The notes: generated from the letters alone by a model not told the origin. A stretch of DNA of 64,000 bases from Microbulbifer agarilyticus (GCF_019800665.1 NZ_JAHVKO010000004.1:62001-126000), one strand, 5' to 3'. Positions 25,425-35,761 are shown, counted from the first letter of the stretch. Numbers and translations: made by a program.

Positions 25425-27677
25425 TTAGAAACAGCGGTTGACGCTGGATGTCTCGTCGTAATTCAGGCTACCGCTGACGTCACTTACGCAGAACTCGACC
25501 GTCAGGTTGCCACCAGCACTTACACTGCTCTGTAGTACCGCAACACCGTTGGCATCAGTAACGCCAGATATGCCATTCTCGATAATGCCGCTGGTGAAAT
25601 TACCGGTTACAGTGGCACCGGAAACCGGGTTGGCGTTGTTGTCCAGCACGGTAACCGTCGCAGTGCCGTACTTCTGGCCACGACCCGCACCCGCGGTACC
25701 GGTTACCACCGAAGATACATACATGTCGGTGCCAGCCGGAGGCGGCGGAGCGCTACCTTCCTGGATATCAAAACTGATCAGGTTAAAGCCGCCGGCACTG
25801 GCCATTTTCATTACCTGTATACCGGAAACGAGTTCAACTTCTTTGGTGATGTCAACCCAGTTATTCCAGGCACCAGTATTCGGCGTGCTAATCGGGCCGG
25901 AGACATCCACACCATCAAATTCCATATGGAAGCTGCCGTTGTCTGCAGCGGACGCCACACGGAAAGTAAAGCTGTAGGTACCGGCACTCTGCACGTCGAC
26001 GGTGTAGGTCAGCCATTCACCGGGATCAATCCAACCTACGTTGGGTACACCCTCATTACTCGCCTCAATATCGACACCTACGTCAAAGCGATAGGCACCG
26101 CCCCAGTTCTCGTCGTCGATGTCGTGGTAGGCAACACCCTCACCGCCGTGGTCAAAATCTGCTGCGAGCAATGGGCTAGTAGTTGGAATCGCGGTCGGTG
26201 AACCATTGAAAGGACCGGGGGGCGGCGGCGGAGGCGGGGTCGGTGCATCAGGCGCGCCACCGGCTTCGGTCACATACGCCAGAGTGGCGGGGCCGTTGAT
26301 GGAAGCATTATCACCGTTAGCAGAAAGTTTGCCCGCGTTTTGGCCGCGCTCAACACTTCCCCACAAGTGACCACCACCACCCCATGGGCGCAGGGCGAAG
26401 TCGCCTGCCGGTAGCTCCAGCCATTCCCATTTCTCTGCATTGCCAATACTGGTAGCCGTCACGGTCATCGGTAGGCCATCACCCGCCGCAGAGACATAGT
26501 TGCCGTTATCTGCGCGCAGGCCAACATAACCGTTGCCCGCATCTACCACAGTGAAGTTCTCTCCACTGGCTTTGCTATAGGTGGCCTTGTTTGCGCTGAG
26601 CTTGTCTCCATCCAAACTCACGAACATTCCCTGTCCACGACTATAGATACCAATCTCCGCACCCAGTGGAATGTTGGGCGCGCCGCTGGCCGGCCAAGTG
26701 GTTTCCGCCAGTTCGGGCTTCCACACAGTACCGGCATTATCCAGCTTGTTTTTCAGGTTCTCCAAGTCCAAATCATTCGCGCCCAGCCACTGGAACTGCT
26801 GCCAGCCGATGTGATACGTTTCAAACGCAGCGTTGTAACCGTTTTCTGTATCGCCCGGCCAGAACTCGGTACAGATCAGCGCGGGGTAGTCCGTGCTGGC
26901 CAGGAACGGTGCGATGGTCTTTTCAATATCCGGCAGATTCCAATAGCCATGGAAAGCGAAACCGGCGTTATCCCAGGATACGCCCTGTGCTTTCAGCTGG
27001 TCGGCACCTGCAATGGCCGCGCTACCGCCGAAGAAGGACATAAAAGAACCCAGCAAGATCATGGTGTCCGGTGCAATGCCACGGATATGGTTATACATGA
27101 TCAGCTGGTTATCCCAGTCTTGCTGGGTCCAGTTCGATAATGTTGAAGGCGCCGGCTCATTGTGCGCCTCGAAAACCACATGGGTCTCGTTCTTATAGCG
27201 CTCGCCATACAGGGACCAGAAATCCAAGGTCTTTTGCATACTGTGGATCGCGCCGTTTTCACCGTTATTACCCACAGTAATAATCAGATACAAATCCGCG
27301 GCGCGAGTACGTGCGACCAGTTCATCGGCGAGCGCCAGATTAATGCCAACAGGATCAGGGTTTTGGCCCGCATCACCCTCAAGATATACGTGTACGGTGT
27401 TATAACCATACTCCGTATTCAACGCATCCAAAGACTCCTGCGACGGCATTACCGCGGGTAAAGTCCCATATGGATCACCACCATCGAAAGACAAGCTGAC
27501 ACCACGTAACGTGGTGTTTTTATCGGAGAGGATGACATTGTAGCCAAGTGACTGATCAATATGCGGGCGGTCCCGCACCGCCAGCGCATCGTTCGCGGCC
27601 AAAGTCATACAAAGCGCGATCCCTGCCGTACATATGCGCCGCCATCCTGGCTGCACTCTTCTCATCAAGATATTCAT
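25425..27677 (-). CDS. Secreted multidomain GH5 glycoside hydrolase with fascin-like, CBM6-like and Ig-like modules
   Basis: 750 residues from the ATG at 27677 (AGGA eight bases upstream); an in-frame start 84 bases earlier adds a segment before the signal peptide. Order: signal peptide; GH5 barrel about 40-340 with acid/base E174 (HNEP) and nucleophile E271 (LICTEFWPG); a beta-trefoil, fascin-like segment about 345-470 (GMFVSLDG, YVGLRADNGNYVSA repeats); a poly-Pro linker; a CBM6-like beta-sandwich about 500-640 (NVGWIDPGEWLTYTV, FHMEFDG); a second Pro linker; and a C-terminal Ig/invasin-like module with Cys seen in other marine secreted enzymes. Likely an endo-acting beta-glucanase or mannanase; specificity is not readable. 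Neighbouring GH3 suggests beta-glucan. Confidence 0.9.
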   Translation of the reverse strand: MNILMRRVQPGWRRICTAGIALCMTLAANDALAVRDRPHIDQSLGYNVILSDKNTTLRGVSLSFDGGDPYGTLPAVMPSQESLDALNTEYGYNTVHVYLEGDAGQNPDPVGINLALADELVARTRAADLYLIITVGNNGENGAIHSMQKTLDFWSLYGERYKNETHVVFEAHNEPAPSTLSNWTQQDWDNQLIMYNHIRGIAPDTMILLGSFMSFFGGSAAIAGADQLKAQGVSWDNAGFAFHGYWNLPDIEKTIAPFLASTDYPALICTEFWPGDTENGYNAAFETYHIGWQQFQWLGANDLDLENLKNKLDNAGTVWKPELAETTWPASGAPNIPLGAEIGIYSRGQGMFVSLDGDKLSANKATYSKASGENFTVVDAGNGYVGLRADNGNYVSAAGDGLPMTVTATSIGNAEKWEWLELPAGDFALRPWGGGGHLWGSVERGQNAGKLSANGDNASINGPATLAYVTEAGGAPDAPTPPPPPPPGPFNGSPTAIPTTSPLLAADFDHGGEGVAYHDIDDENWGGAYRFDVGVDIEASNEGVPNVGWIDPGEWLTYTVDVQSAGTYSFTFRVASAADNGSFHMEFDGVDVSGPISTPNTGAWNNWVDITKEVELVSGIQVMKMASAGGFNLISFDIQEGSAPPPPAGTDMYVSSVVTGTAGAGRGQKYGTATVTVLDNNANPVSGATVTGNFTSGIIENGISGVTDANGVAVLQSSVSAGGNLTVEFCVSDVSGSLNYDETSSVNRCF

Positions 27678-27908
27678 CGGAGATATCCTATATTTATTGT
27701 TATGCCGGCTCGGATACTGCAGACAAATCTTATATTTCTTTCCGTGCCGAGCTTTGGGCACCCGGTATATTGCATTGCTACCGGTAAGAGGTACTGCTAC
27801 ATCAAGTTCTAACGGCTAAAGAGAACGTGAAATTGGTCAAGCGCTTTTTCGGGCAAAGTTCGCCCCTCAGCATTAATAATTTGCTGAAAAATTTTCTATT
27901 TTATTGAT

Positions 27909-27926
27909 GCGGCGCGACTGCGCCGC
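27909..27926 (-). other. GC hairpin downstream of the GH3 gene
   Basis: GCGGCGC and GCGCCGC (27909-27915, 27920-27926) pair around GACT, 25 bp after the GH3 stop. The minus-strand continuation is A/T-rich but lacks a clean T-run, so it may be a weak terminator or a 3'-end stabiliser between the GH3 and GH5 genes. Confidence 0.45.
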
Positions 27927-27950
27927 CCAGTGAGTTTGCTAGCTGTTAAA

Positions 27951-30545
27951 TTAGCTACTGCAAGTCATATGATGTTTCGCCGGCGAGCCGATGGATATGC
28001 GACTGAAACTAAGCTGCATGGTGCCGTCGGTCGATAGCTGGAAGGGCATATCGACTTTACTAAAGTCCATTTCTCCACTTCCGAAACAGCTCAAGTCAAC
28101 ACTCAACTTTTGCCATTCGGATATCGAGAGATTTTTTACCAGGTCCGACACTTCCACTTTTGCACCACAATTGTCGCCACAGCGCATCTGGGCGAATATT
28201 GATGCGCTCGGCTTTTTGTCGAGGCGCACTTCTGCGACCAATGCACCATCCGCAACCAAGTACTCAGAAAGATCGAGTCGATTCCACGCCTTCAGGTACA
28301 CCGAGCCGGTGCCGTTCCCGAGCCATTCGATGGAGCGCGCATCTTCCTGCATGTTGCGATCGATAGCCGCAATACTCATATGCGCATTATTGTGACGATT
28401 ACCGGTCATTTCGAGCTCGGCACCCTGATCATCACCAATAAATAAATGCCAGGGTTCCATTGGTCGCGCGGCAAACAAATCCAGTTCTGCCAATTCCGAC
28501 ACATCAATTTGTGGACGCTCCTCATTCAAGCGAGCAAGGGAAACTTCGTCGTCAGCGCTCATACCAAATCCGTACTCGAATAGCGCTGTTGTTTTGTCAT
28601 CGTGGCGATTTACCACTTTTTGCGCGAGACTCTCCGGCCAGCTAAATGAAAGCTTTCCGGTAAAGTCATGATTAATCGATCCATCACTGTTGCGGAAAAG
28701 GACGTCGGCGACCGCGGCGCCCTCGCTCCCCGGTAGCCAGGCGACAACAAAGGCATCAGAAGCGTTAATTTCCGCATTCACCCAAAGAGGACGGCCAGTC
28801 AGAAAAACGGAAACCACCGGGATACCCTGAGATCGGAGTTTATTTAGTAACTTCAGATCTTTGCGATTACCGGCCTGGTATTCGAGGGTCTTCAGGTCAC
28901 CCTGCATTTCTGCGTAAGGATTCTCACCAAACACCACAATGGCAACATCCGCGTCAAAACCCTCTTCGATATCGCCCGACACACTCAGTTTGGCGACGCC
29001 GCCAGCTGCCTCAACAGAAGACTGAATGCCGTCATAGATTGACGTACCACCCGGAAAATCCGAATTTGAGTTTCCGGTCCCCTGCCAGGAAATCGTCCAT
29101 CCCCCCGATTGCTTACCGATGTTATCGGCCCCATCTCCGGCAACCAGTACACGCATATCGCGCTGCAGCGGTAGCAACCGATTTTCATTTTTGAGAAGTA
29201 CCAGAGACTCGCGTACTGCCTGGCGCGCAACCTCCCTGTGTGGCTCGGAACCGATAATGTCGAGTTCACCGGCGAGTGGACGTTGTGACGGGGGTGCGTC
29301 AAACAGACCCGCACGTAATTTCACTCGTAGAATACGGGTTACTGCATCGTCCAGACGCTGCTGCGGAATTTCACCCGTCTTCAGCTGGTCAATGGTGTTG
29401 TGATACAGGGTCTTCCAGTCTGCATTGGACGCCATAAACATATCGAGGCCGGCGTTTATCGACTGTGCGCAACTTACTTCACTACAGCCGGGCACAAATG
29501 CATGCCCAAGCCAGTCACCCACTACAAACCCGTCAAAGCCCATCTGCTCCTTGAGAACCTCCGTGAGCATGTAGTGACTGCCGTGCAGCTTTTCACCATT
29601 CCAGCTGTTGAACGACGCCATGACGGTTTGCACACCGGCTTGCAGAGATGAGAAATAGCCCTGGCCGTGAATCTCCATCAATTCACGCTCTGTCAGCTTG
29701 GTATCACCGCGATCGATACCGTTTTCGGTACCTCCGTCACCAATAAAATGTTTTGCCGTCGCGACTAATTGCCCCGATCCAAAACGCCCGCGCTCGTCGC
29801 CCTGGATACCGCGCACAATTTCGCCAGCATATTGATAGATAAGCTCCGGATCTTCCGAGTAGCCTTCATAGGTACGGCCCCAGTGATCATCTCGCGGGGC
29901 GGCGACAGTGGGCGCGAACAACCAATCAATTCCGGTCACCGCGACTTCACGAGCGGTTACCTCACCTATCTTGCGCATCAGCTCGGGATTGCGGGTCGCA
30001 CCGAGACCGATATTGTGTGGAAACAACGTGGCTCCGATCACATTATTGTGACCGTGCACGGCGTCTGTGCCCCAGATAATAGGGATTGCGCGCCCGCCCT
30101 TCGATGTATCCATAGAGGCGAAGTAGTATTTATCGGCAAGCGCAATCCAGTCTTCGGGCGTCGCGTATTTGTTGTTCCCAGGGAAACTGCCTCCACCATT
30201 CAGCACCGACCCCAAGTGAAAATCGCGCACATCGTCCGGAGTGGTGAACTTGATCTCCGTCTGGATGATCTGACCGACCTTTTGCTCCAGCGTCATAGTC
30301 GCCAGCAGTTCCGCCGCACGCTGCTCCAGTTCGCTGTTTGGTTGCACTTCGCTGGCGATTTTTGGCCAACCTGAAGCACTGTTAGCGGACCCGGAGTTGG
30401 GGTTTTCCGCCTGCGCTATCGGCGCGCTGGGCCATTTGATTTGCTGCGCACTGTATTCGCTTTGTGGGTCCACACGCTCGCAACCCGCCATTAACAACAA
30501 TGAACCCGCCGCGGCGGCAAATAGTGGGAAATATTTTCTCATCAT
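27951..30545 (-). CDS. GH3 exo-beta-glucanase/beta-glucosidase lipoprotein, ExoP-like
   Basis: 864 residues with a lipobox L-M-A-G-C22, so it is anchored in the envelope. The GH3 N-terminal barrel carries KHFIGDGGT near 265 and the nucleophile D344 in FVVGDWLGH; the second alpha-beta sandwich domain starts near residue 450 (ESLVLLKNENRLLPL), and an Exop_C-type beta-sandwich occupies about 690-864 with C-G-D-N-C and LSCF. This is the architecture of Pseudoalteromonas ExoP, which removes glucose from beta-1,3/1,4-glucans. It is on the same strand as the GH5 with about 270 bp between them. Likely trims oligosaccharides released by that enzyme. Confidence 0.93.
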   Translation of the reverse strand: MMRKYFPLFAAAAGSLLLMAGCERVDPQSEYSAQQIKWPSAPIAQAENPNSGSANSASGWPKIASEVQPNSELEQRAAELLATMTLEQKVGQIIQTEIKFTTPDDVRDFHLGSVLNGGGSFPGNNKYATPEDWIALADKYYFASMDTSKGGRAIPIIWGTDAVHGHNNVIGATLFPHNIGLGATRNPELMRKIGEVTAREVAVTGIDWLFAPTVAAPRDDHWGRTYEGYSEDPELIYQYAGEIVRGIQGDERGRFGSGQLVATAKHFIGDGGTENGIDRGDTKLTERELMEIHGQGYFSSLQAGVQTVMASFNSWNGEKLHGSHYMLTEVLKEQMGFDGFVVGDWLGHAFVPGCSEVSCAQSINAGLDMFMASNADWKTLYHNTIDQLKTGEIPQQRLDDAVTRILRVKLRAGLFDAPPSQRPLAGELDIIGSEPHREVARQAVRESLVLLKNENRLLPLQRDMRVLVAGDGADNIGKQSGGWTISWQGTGNSNSDFPGGTSIYDGIQSSVEAAGGVAKLSVSGDIEEGFDADVAIVVFGENPYAEMQGDLKTLEYQAGNRKDLKLLNKLRSQGIPVVSVFLTGRPLWVNAEINASDAFVVAWLPGSEGAAVADVLFRNSDGSINHDFTGKLSFSWPESLAQKVVNRHDDKTTALFEYGFGMSADDEVSLARLNEERPQIDVSELAELDLFAARPMEPWHLFIGDDQGAELEMTGNRHNNAHMSIAAIDRNMQEDARSIEWLGNGTGSVYLKAWNRLDLSEYLVADGALVAEVRLDKKPSASIFAQMRCGDNCGAKVEVSDLVKNLSISEWQKLSVDLSCFGSGEMDFSKVDMPFQLSTDGTMQLSFSRISIGSPAKHHMTCSS

Positions 30546-30791
30546 TCACTCGTCAATCGCATAGTGGCAATCGACCCTATTAGAGTTATTCACGGATTCG
30601 ACGGTAACAAACCGCCCCACCCTAGCTCCATGCGGATGCGACAAGCCGGAACATCGTTACGACAACCTACACAGCCAGTTGCCAAGTAGCGTCCACATAC
30701 CTGCTCTGCTCGATGGCGGGGGTTATTCCAGCGTTGTCTCGCTTTGCCATTGACAGCCTCCGCCACTCAACACTACCCTCAAGAAAAAATA

Positions 30792-31925
30792 ATGATTGCC
30801 ATGTATATAGCGAACCCTTCTCTCCACTATCCGCCAGCGTTGTCGTTGCTGCGGAGCCACAATCGACTATTCTGGGGTCTTCAGGGCGCTGGTTGGTCAG
30901 GCTATTTTTTGTTGGTTTACGTTGCCGTTGTGATCCCAAGGCTGACGCCCGACAATCTATTGATTGCGCACACACATATTTTTCTGGAGACAATGACCGG
31001 ATTGCTGACGTCCCTGGCACTCAGACGGGTGCTGCGACTGGCAATACGGCTGCCCCTATCGATGGCGGCCATCGGAGCCGTCATCCTTTCCGCGCTGTTC
31101 GCCGCAGTATGGAACTTCTTCAAGCTGTGCACTTTCGACTTTCTTTATAACTTCCCGTGGCTCAACTGGAGCTGGCACGATTTCGGCTCCTGGTATCTGT
31201 TTTCCCTAACAACCATGGCCGCCTGGACAGGCCTGTATTTCGTATTCAAGTTCTATGGCGCTTTACAGGCGGAGCACCACAAAGCGCTGCAGGCGGAGAG
31301 CTCAGCACGTGAAGCGCAGCTAAAAATGTTGCGTTATCAGCTAAATCCGCACTTTATGTTCAACACAATGAACGCTATTTCCACGCTTATTCTCAAGCGG
31401 GAAAATGACACTGCCGGTGAGATGGTTGATCAGCTCTGCCAGTTTTTGCGCAGCTCGCTGGACAATGATCCATCCACCCAGGTCACCCTAAAAGATGAGC
31501 TTGAAGCGTTAGATCTATATCTCAACATTGAAAAAGTTCGCTTTGAAAAACGTCTTCTTATTAAAAAATCGATAGCTCCAGTGACCCAGTTTGCACTGGT
31601 GCCCAACCTCCTATTGCAGCCACTCGCTGAAAATGCCATCAAGTATGCCATCGCCCCGCGCAAGCATGGCGGTGAGTTAATCATCAAAACGACCAAACAG
31701 GGTGGTGAGCTGGTGATCGAAGTTGGTGACGACGGGCCTGGATTAGAAGACTCTAAGGAAGGCAATGAGCACCCATCTGGCATCGGGCTAAGTAATACCC
31801 GCAATCGCCTGACAACACTTTATGGAAGCAACCACAAATTTTCCCTGAAAAGCCATGCAAACGGGCTGACTGTGGAAATTCGCATTCCGTTTCAATCCGG
31901 GAGCACGGCAAATGGCACAAAATAA
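30792..31925 (+). CDS. LytS/YehU-type sensor histidine kinase
   Basis: 378 residues from the ATG at 30792; an upstream TTG is in frame but lacks support. Four hydrophobic segments in residues 25-155 form the membrane sensor without an extracytoplasmic domain of note. A short coiled-coil (QAEHHKALQAESSAREAQL) leads into the His_kinase domain with the phosphoacceptor H187 in LNPHFMFNTMNAI, then a HATPase region with N-box AENAIKYA and G-box DDGPGL and GIGLSNTRNRL. It would phosphorylate the LytTR regulator whose gene overlaps it by 14 bases. Divergent from the GH3 gene, so carbohydrate sensing is a reasonable inference. Confidence 0.92.
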   Translation: MIAMYIANPSLHYPPALSLLRSHNRLFWGLQGAGWSGYFLLVYVAVVIPRLTPDNLLIAHTHIFLETMTGLLTSLALRRVLRLAIRLPLSMAAIGAVILSALFAAVWNFFKLCTFDFLYNFPWLNWSWHDFGSWYLFSLTTMAAWTGLYFVFKFYGALQAEHHKALQAESSAREAQLKMLRYQLNPHFMFNTMNAISTLILKRENDTAGEMVDQLCQFLRSSLDNDPSTQVTLKDELEALDLYLNIEKVRFEKRLLIKKSIAPVTQFALVPNLLLQPLAENAIKYAIAPRKHGGELIIKTTKQGGELVIEVGDDGPGLEDSKEGNEHPSGIGLSNTRNRLTTLYGSNHKFSLKSHANGLTVEIRIPFQSGSTANGTK

Positions 31926-32748
31926 GTTAAATACGCTTCTCGTAGATGATGAACCACTGGCACTGGAAGGGCTGCGCTTACGCCTGTCGCAAATCGATCA
32001 GGTAAAGATAATCGGTGAATGCAGCAGTGGCGAAGAGGCTATTGAGTTAAACAACAAACTTAAGCCAGACCTTATCTTTCTCGATATGGAAATGCCGGGT
32101 ATTAACGGTTTGGAAGTCGTTGAAGAACTGCGCACATGTTCTGACCCGATTATTATTTTCGTCACGGCGTACGATAAATATGCAGTTGATGCATTTGAAC
32201 TAAATGCAGATGACTATCTAGTAAAGCCGGCAAGCCTTGGGCGCCTGAAACAGGCTATAGATCGCGCGCAACAGCGCCATGTACCGTTAGCAAATGATGG
32301 CTGTCAGGAAAAACTCATGGCGGCTTTGCACGATGTATCCGGGATCTCGATGCCCGAGCTCGAAGAATGGCTTGATAGTGATGTACCGCTTCCCAGCGGG
32401 TACCCGGATAAACTGGAAATTAAAAATTCAGACAATGAAACTGTAATGGTGCCGACAGCCTCAATCGACTGGATCGATGCCGCAGGTGACTATATGTGTA
32501 TCCATGCTGCCGGCGAGACACACATACTGCGTATTACCCTCAAGAAACTTCAGCAACTGCTGAACCCGAAACTTTTCTTTCGCATTCACAAATCCACCAT
32601 AGTTAATGCTGAACGAGTGTCCAAGATTATTCCACTGCGTAATACAGAATGTATTCTGGTGCTGGATGGCGATATTCAACTTAAGGCAAGCCGCAATTTC
32701 AAGGATCAGGTCCACGCACTGCGCAGCCGTCAGGCGACACACGCCTAA
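31912..32748 (+). CDS. LytTR-family response regulator
   Basis: 278 residues. The receiver domain has the acidic pair VDDE at 11-14, phospho-acceptor D58 (IFLDMEMPG), T/S near 86 (FVTAYDKYA) and K at VKPA near 106. A linker of about 60 residues follows, then a LytTR DNA-binding domain from about 168 (KLEIKNSDNETVMVPTASIDWIDAAGDY) to the end (FFRIHKSTIVNAERV). Forms a two-component system with the upstream kinase. The plausible targets are the adjacent TonB-dependent receptor and the glucanase genes; this is inferred from position. Confidence 0.93.
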   Translation: MAQNKLNTLLVDDEPLALEGLRLRLSQIDQVKIIGECSSGEEAIELNNKLKPDLIFLDMEMPGINGLEVVEELRTCSDPIIIFVTAYDKYAVDAFELNADDYLVKPASLGRLKQAIDRAQQRHVPLANDGCQEKLMAALHDVSGISMPELEEWLDSDVPLPSGYPDKLEIKNSDNETVMVPTASIDWIDAAGDYMCIHAAGETHILRITLKKLQQLLNPKLFFRIHKSTIVNAERVSKIIPLRNTECILVLDGDIQLKASRNFKDQVHALRSRQATHA

Positions 32749-32764
32749 TCCCAGTTAGGATCCT

Positions 32765-32780
32765 GCAGGTTATCGCAGGT
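32765..32780. repeat. Short direct repeat in the receptor upstream region
   Basis: GCAGGT occurs at 32765-32770 and 32775-32780, one helical turn apart, in the 255-bp gap between the LytTR regulator and the TonB-dependent receptor. LytTR proteins usually bind spaced direct repeats, so it is a possible but weak regulator site. A hairpin GCACC/GGTGC also occurs at 32914-32929. Confidence 0.2.
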
Positions 32781-33003
32781 AGATCTCACCTTGTCGTGCA
32801 GTCCCGCAGTGTCTGCGCGACGTCTAGGGCTTCTCTCCCGATACCGATTTCCGATTGAGACCAGCGCGCAAGGTCAACAAACTAAATACTGGCGGTTAAG
32901 TGGGGCAGCCATGGCACCAGTATCGGTGCACTAGCGACCGCCGGTAAATCGGCCAGGAGTTATGGCCATTAAAATCATAACGATATGAGAGAGAACACCG
33001 ACG

Positions 33004-35700
33004 ATGATGCGCTACAAAAAACTTGCAGCAGCAATCGCTCTGTCAAACCTCGCCTTTGGTTCTGTGGCCCTGGCCCAGTCCAACGAGACCGCTGACACAC
33101 AAGACGAAAATAATGATGCGGCGCTGGAACAGGTCATCGTGACCGCCACCAAGCGCGAAACCAACCTGATGGACACCCCCATCGCAATATCCGCATTTTC
33201 GGAGGAGACCCTGGACACCCTTGGTGTAAAAAACATCAAGGACTTGAACAACCTGGTGCCGAACATGAGCATCATGGTGGACAATGAGTCCTCGGCACCG
33301 ATTATCACAATGCGGGGTATTCGCTCGACCAATACCACAGAGTGGGGTGACCCGGCAGTGGGTGTCCACTTTGATGGTGTGTACACGCCACGTCCGCAAG
33401 GTGCAATGGCGCTGATGTTCGACATTGAAAGGGCCGAAGTGCTCCGAGGCCCCCAGGGTACGCTGTTTGGGCGCAACTCCACTGTGGGCTCGATGAATAT
33501 CATTTCAGCCAAGCCAAATACTGAAGAATTTGAAGCATCCACCCAATTTGAAATGGGTCGTTTCAATCAACGTGCACTCAAGGGCATGATCAACATCCCT
33601 GTATCTGAGACTTTTGCATTACGAGCCGCGTACATGACGGAGAAAAAAGACTCCAATCTTACCGGTTACTATGATCCCAACCAGTGGGATCAGCGCTACC
33701 TCCCGATCGACGAACTAGAACCCACAGATTCGGCGGTTAACCCAGCCGCAAACAGCTGGGATGCTTGGTTCTTCAACACCCAATACTACAAGGAAGTTAA
33801 GGCTGATCCGGAGGATTTTTACAACAACGCAGACCAGTGGGCTGCTCGGGTTGCGGCCAAATGGACTCCGACTGAAAAAGCGGATTGGCTCGTAACAGTT
33901 GAGCGTTTCCGTGACAAGGGTGCCGGCGGTATTGGGCAGCGCGACTGTGAACGTATTGAAGATCGGCCTTCCGACGTTAACGGCGGCTCCTGTACGGATA
34001 TCTGGGGCAGCGAAGACAACTTCGTTGCCTATGTGAATGTGCCGGGCAAAGTCGACATGACCATGGACAGTATCCGGTCTCACTTTACTTACGATATTAA
34101 CGACGAGCTGCAGTTCGTTTATAACGCGGGATACCAAAACCAGCAGCGAACTGGCCAGTTCGATATCGATCAAGGTTACTACCACTGGGATCAGATGATT
34201 AAGTGGGTCGATACGGACTACTCTTCTTGGTCCCACGAACTGCAATTGAAGTCCACCGGTGACGGCCCACTGCAGTGGATTGCCGGGTATTTCAATTTTA
34301 AAGAAGACAACTATATGAATGGGCACTACCAAGGTGCCATGGGTGGGGCGAGCCTTTGGATCCAGCCCGAGCGTATCATTAAATCTGAAGCGCTTTTTGG
34401 ACAAGCCACATATTCAGTTACCGACAAGACTCACTTGACTCTGGGGCTGCGCCATACTGAGGATAGCAAGGAGGATGTTGGCGGACGCAACTGGGGCTGT
34501 TGGGGCGAGTGCTCAGGCCCTATCGATGCCTGGGGACACATCGGCCAGTACGGCTGGGATGTTGTATGGGGACAATTAGACGATTGGATGGACAACCATG
34601 CTCGGGTACCGCGTGATACGCTGAATGCTCTACCTGCTGATTACTATGATTATCCGCGCGAAGGATTCGTCGTAGAAACCCAGAATGATGTATACGAGGA
34701 CTGGTCAAAAACCACCTGGCGCGTGGGTATCGACTATGACTATAGCGATGAGACCCTGATTTACGGTTATGTAGCCAATGGATACAAGGGTGGCGGTATT
34801 GGCGATGTGATTTATAAAGAATCCACCATTACCCCAGATAACCCAACTGGAGACCGTTTCGATACCAGCTATGATGGTGAGACCGTAGTTACCTATGAGC
34901 TCGGTATCAAAACAACTGCTCTCGATGGCAATATGAATCTTCGTGCGAACTACTTCTATAGTGACTACGAGGATCAACAGTTCACGCAGTGGGAGCTCTA
35001 TGACACCGTGTTCAGTGAGGGTATCGATGAAGACGGTAATCCTATTACTATCGCTCAAGACAAAGGTACTTTCCTGACTCGCAATGCATCCAACTCTCGG
35101 ATTCAGGGCCTGGAACTTGAAATGGAATGGGCGCCTTGGGCCGGTGGCCATATAGGCGGCTATCTAACCTTCCTAGATACTGAAATCACTAGTGACTATA
35201 TCGGTCAATGGGGCCAGGAGGTACGCCAGGTATTTGGCATCGGACCTAATGACTCACTGAACTACGATGATACGGCTTATCCTCAGATTTTCCGTAATCT
35301 TAAAGGCAATGAGCTCGCATATTCGCCTAATGCAGCACTCACATTGAATATCAGTCATGACTTTGAATTTGCGGACGGCTCTTCATTGACGCCATTCCTA
35401 AATATTCATTGGGAAGATGAGTCTTATACCTCTATCGATAACAACGAGCGCTGGACCTTCGAAGAAGGTGTAATAGCTGACAATATCGATCTAGATATTT
35501 ATACCGACAAGCGAGATGCCTGGGCAATGGCAACGGCCAGCCTGAAGTACACTTCCGCCAGTCAAAACTGGTTTGCGGAAGCATGGGTATACAACCTCAC
35601 CGACGAGGACGTGAACTGGTGGCAAGGCTATGCTGGTACTACTCCCGTAGCCGGAAAAGCCCAACGCAACTACGGCCTACGCTTCGGTTATAGCTGGTAA
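33004..35700 (+). CDS. TonB-dependent outer-membrane receptor
   Basis: 898 residues with a signal peptide (MMRYKKLAAAIALSNLAFGSVALA). A TonB box-like LEQVIVTATKR is near 40-50, the plug domain continues through MRGIRSTN and VEVLRGPQGTLFGRNS-type sequence (here RAEVLRGPQGTLFGRNS), and the rest is a Trp/Tyr-rich 22-strand barrel ending in FGYSW with a terminal aromatic. Such receptors take up large ligands across the outer membrane using TonB energy. Placement next to a LytSR pair and glucanases suggests glucan oligosaccharides or another carbohydrate as ligand; no Fur box was seen upstream, which makes a siderophore less likely. GAGAG precedes the start. Confidence 0.93.
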   Translation: MMRYKKLAAAIALSNLAFGSVALAQSNETADTQDENNDAALEQVIVTATKRETNLMDTPIAISAFSEETLDTLGVKNIKDLNNLVPNMSIMVDNESSAPIITMRGIRSTNTTEWGDPAVGVHFDGVYTPRPQGAMALMFDIERAEVLRGPQGTLFGRNSTVGSMNIISAKPNTEEFEASTQFEMGRFNQRALKGMINIPVSETFALRAAYMTEKKDSNLTGYYDPNQWDQRYLPIDELEPTDSAVNPAANSWDAWFFNTQYYKEVKADPEDFYNNADQWAARVAAKWTPTEKADWLVTVERFRDKGAGGIGQRDCERIEDRPSDVNGGSCTDIWGSEDNFVAYVNVPGKVDMTMDSIRSHFTYDINDELQFVYNAGYQNQQRTGQFDIDQGYYHWDQMIKWVDTDYSSWSHELQLKSTGDGPLQWIAGYFNFKEDNYMNGHYQGAMGGASLWIQPERIIKSEALFGQATYSVTDKTHLTLGLRHTEDSKEDVGGRNWGCWGECSGPIDAWGHIGQYGWDVVWGQLDDWMDNHARVPRDTLNALPADYYDYPREGFVVETQNDVYEDWSKTTWRVGIDYDYSDETLIYGYVANGYKGGGIGDVIYKESTITPDNPTGDRFDTSYDGETVVTYELGIKTTALDGNMNLRANYFYSDYEDQQFTQWELYDTVFSEGIDEDGNPITIAQDKGTFLTRNASNSRIQGLELEMEWAPWAGGHIGGYLTFLDTEITSDYIGQWGQEVRQVFGIGPNDSLNYDDTAYPQIFRNLKGNELAYSPNAALTLNISHDFEFADGSSLTPFLNIHWEDESYTSIDNNERWTFEEGVIADNIDLDIYTDKRDAWAMATASLKYTSASQNWFAEAWVYNLTDEDVNWWQGYAGTTPVAGKAQRNYGLRFGYSW

Positions 35701-35730
35701 GCCTTTTTCATCACTGTCTCCCTTCGACAT

Positions 35731-35756
35731 GGCCCGCAGCAATGCGGGCCTTTTTT
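35731..35756 (+). terminator. Terminator of the TonB receptor gene
   Basis: GGCCCGCA (35731-35738) and TGCGGGCC (35743-35750) pair around GCAA and are followed by six Ts, 30 bp after the receptor stop. Confidence 0.92.
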
Positions 35757-35761
35757 ATGCA

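Noticed and set aside
33004..35700. Siderophore receptor reading of the TonB-dependent protein
   Set aside because: No Fur box was seen upstream and no siderophore genes are nearby. The neighbours are carbohydrate genes, so I left the ligand open and favoured a carbohydrate.
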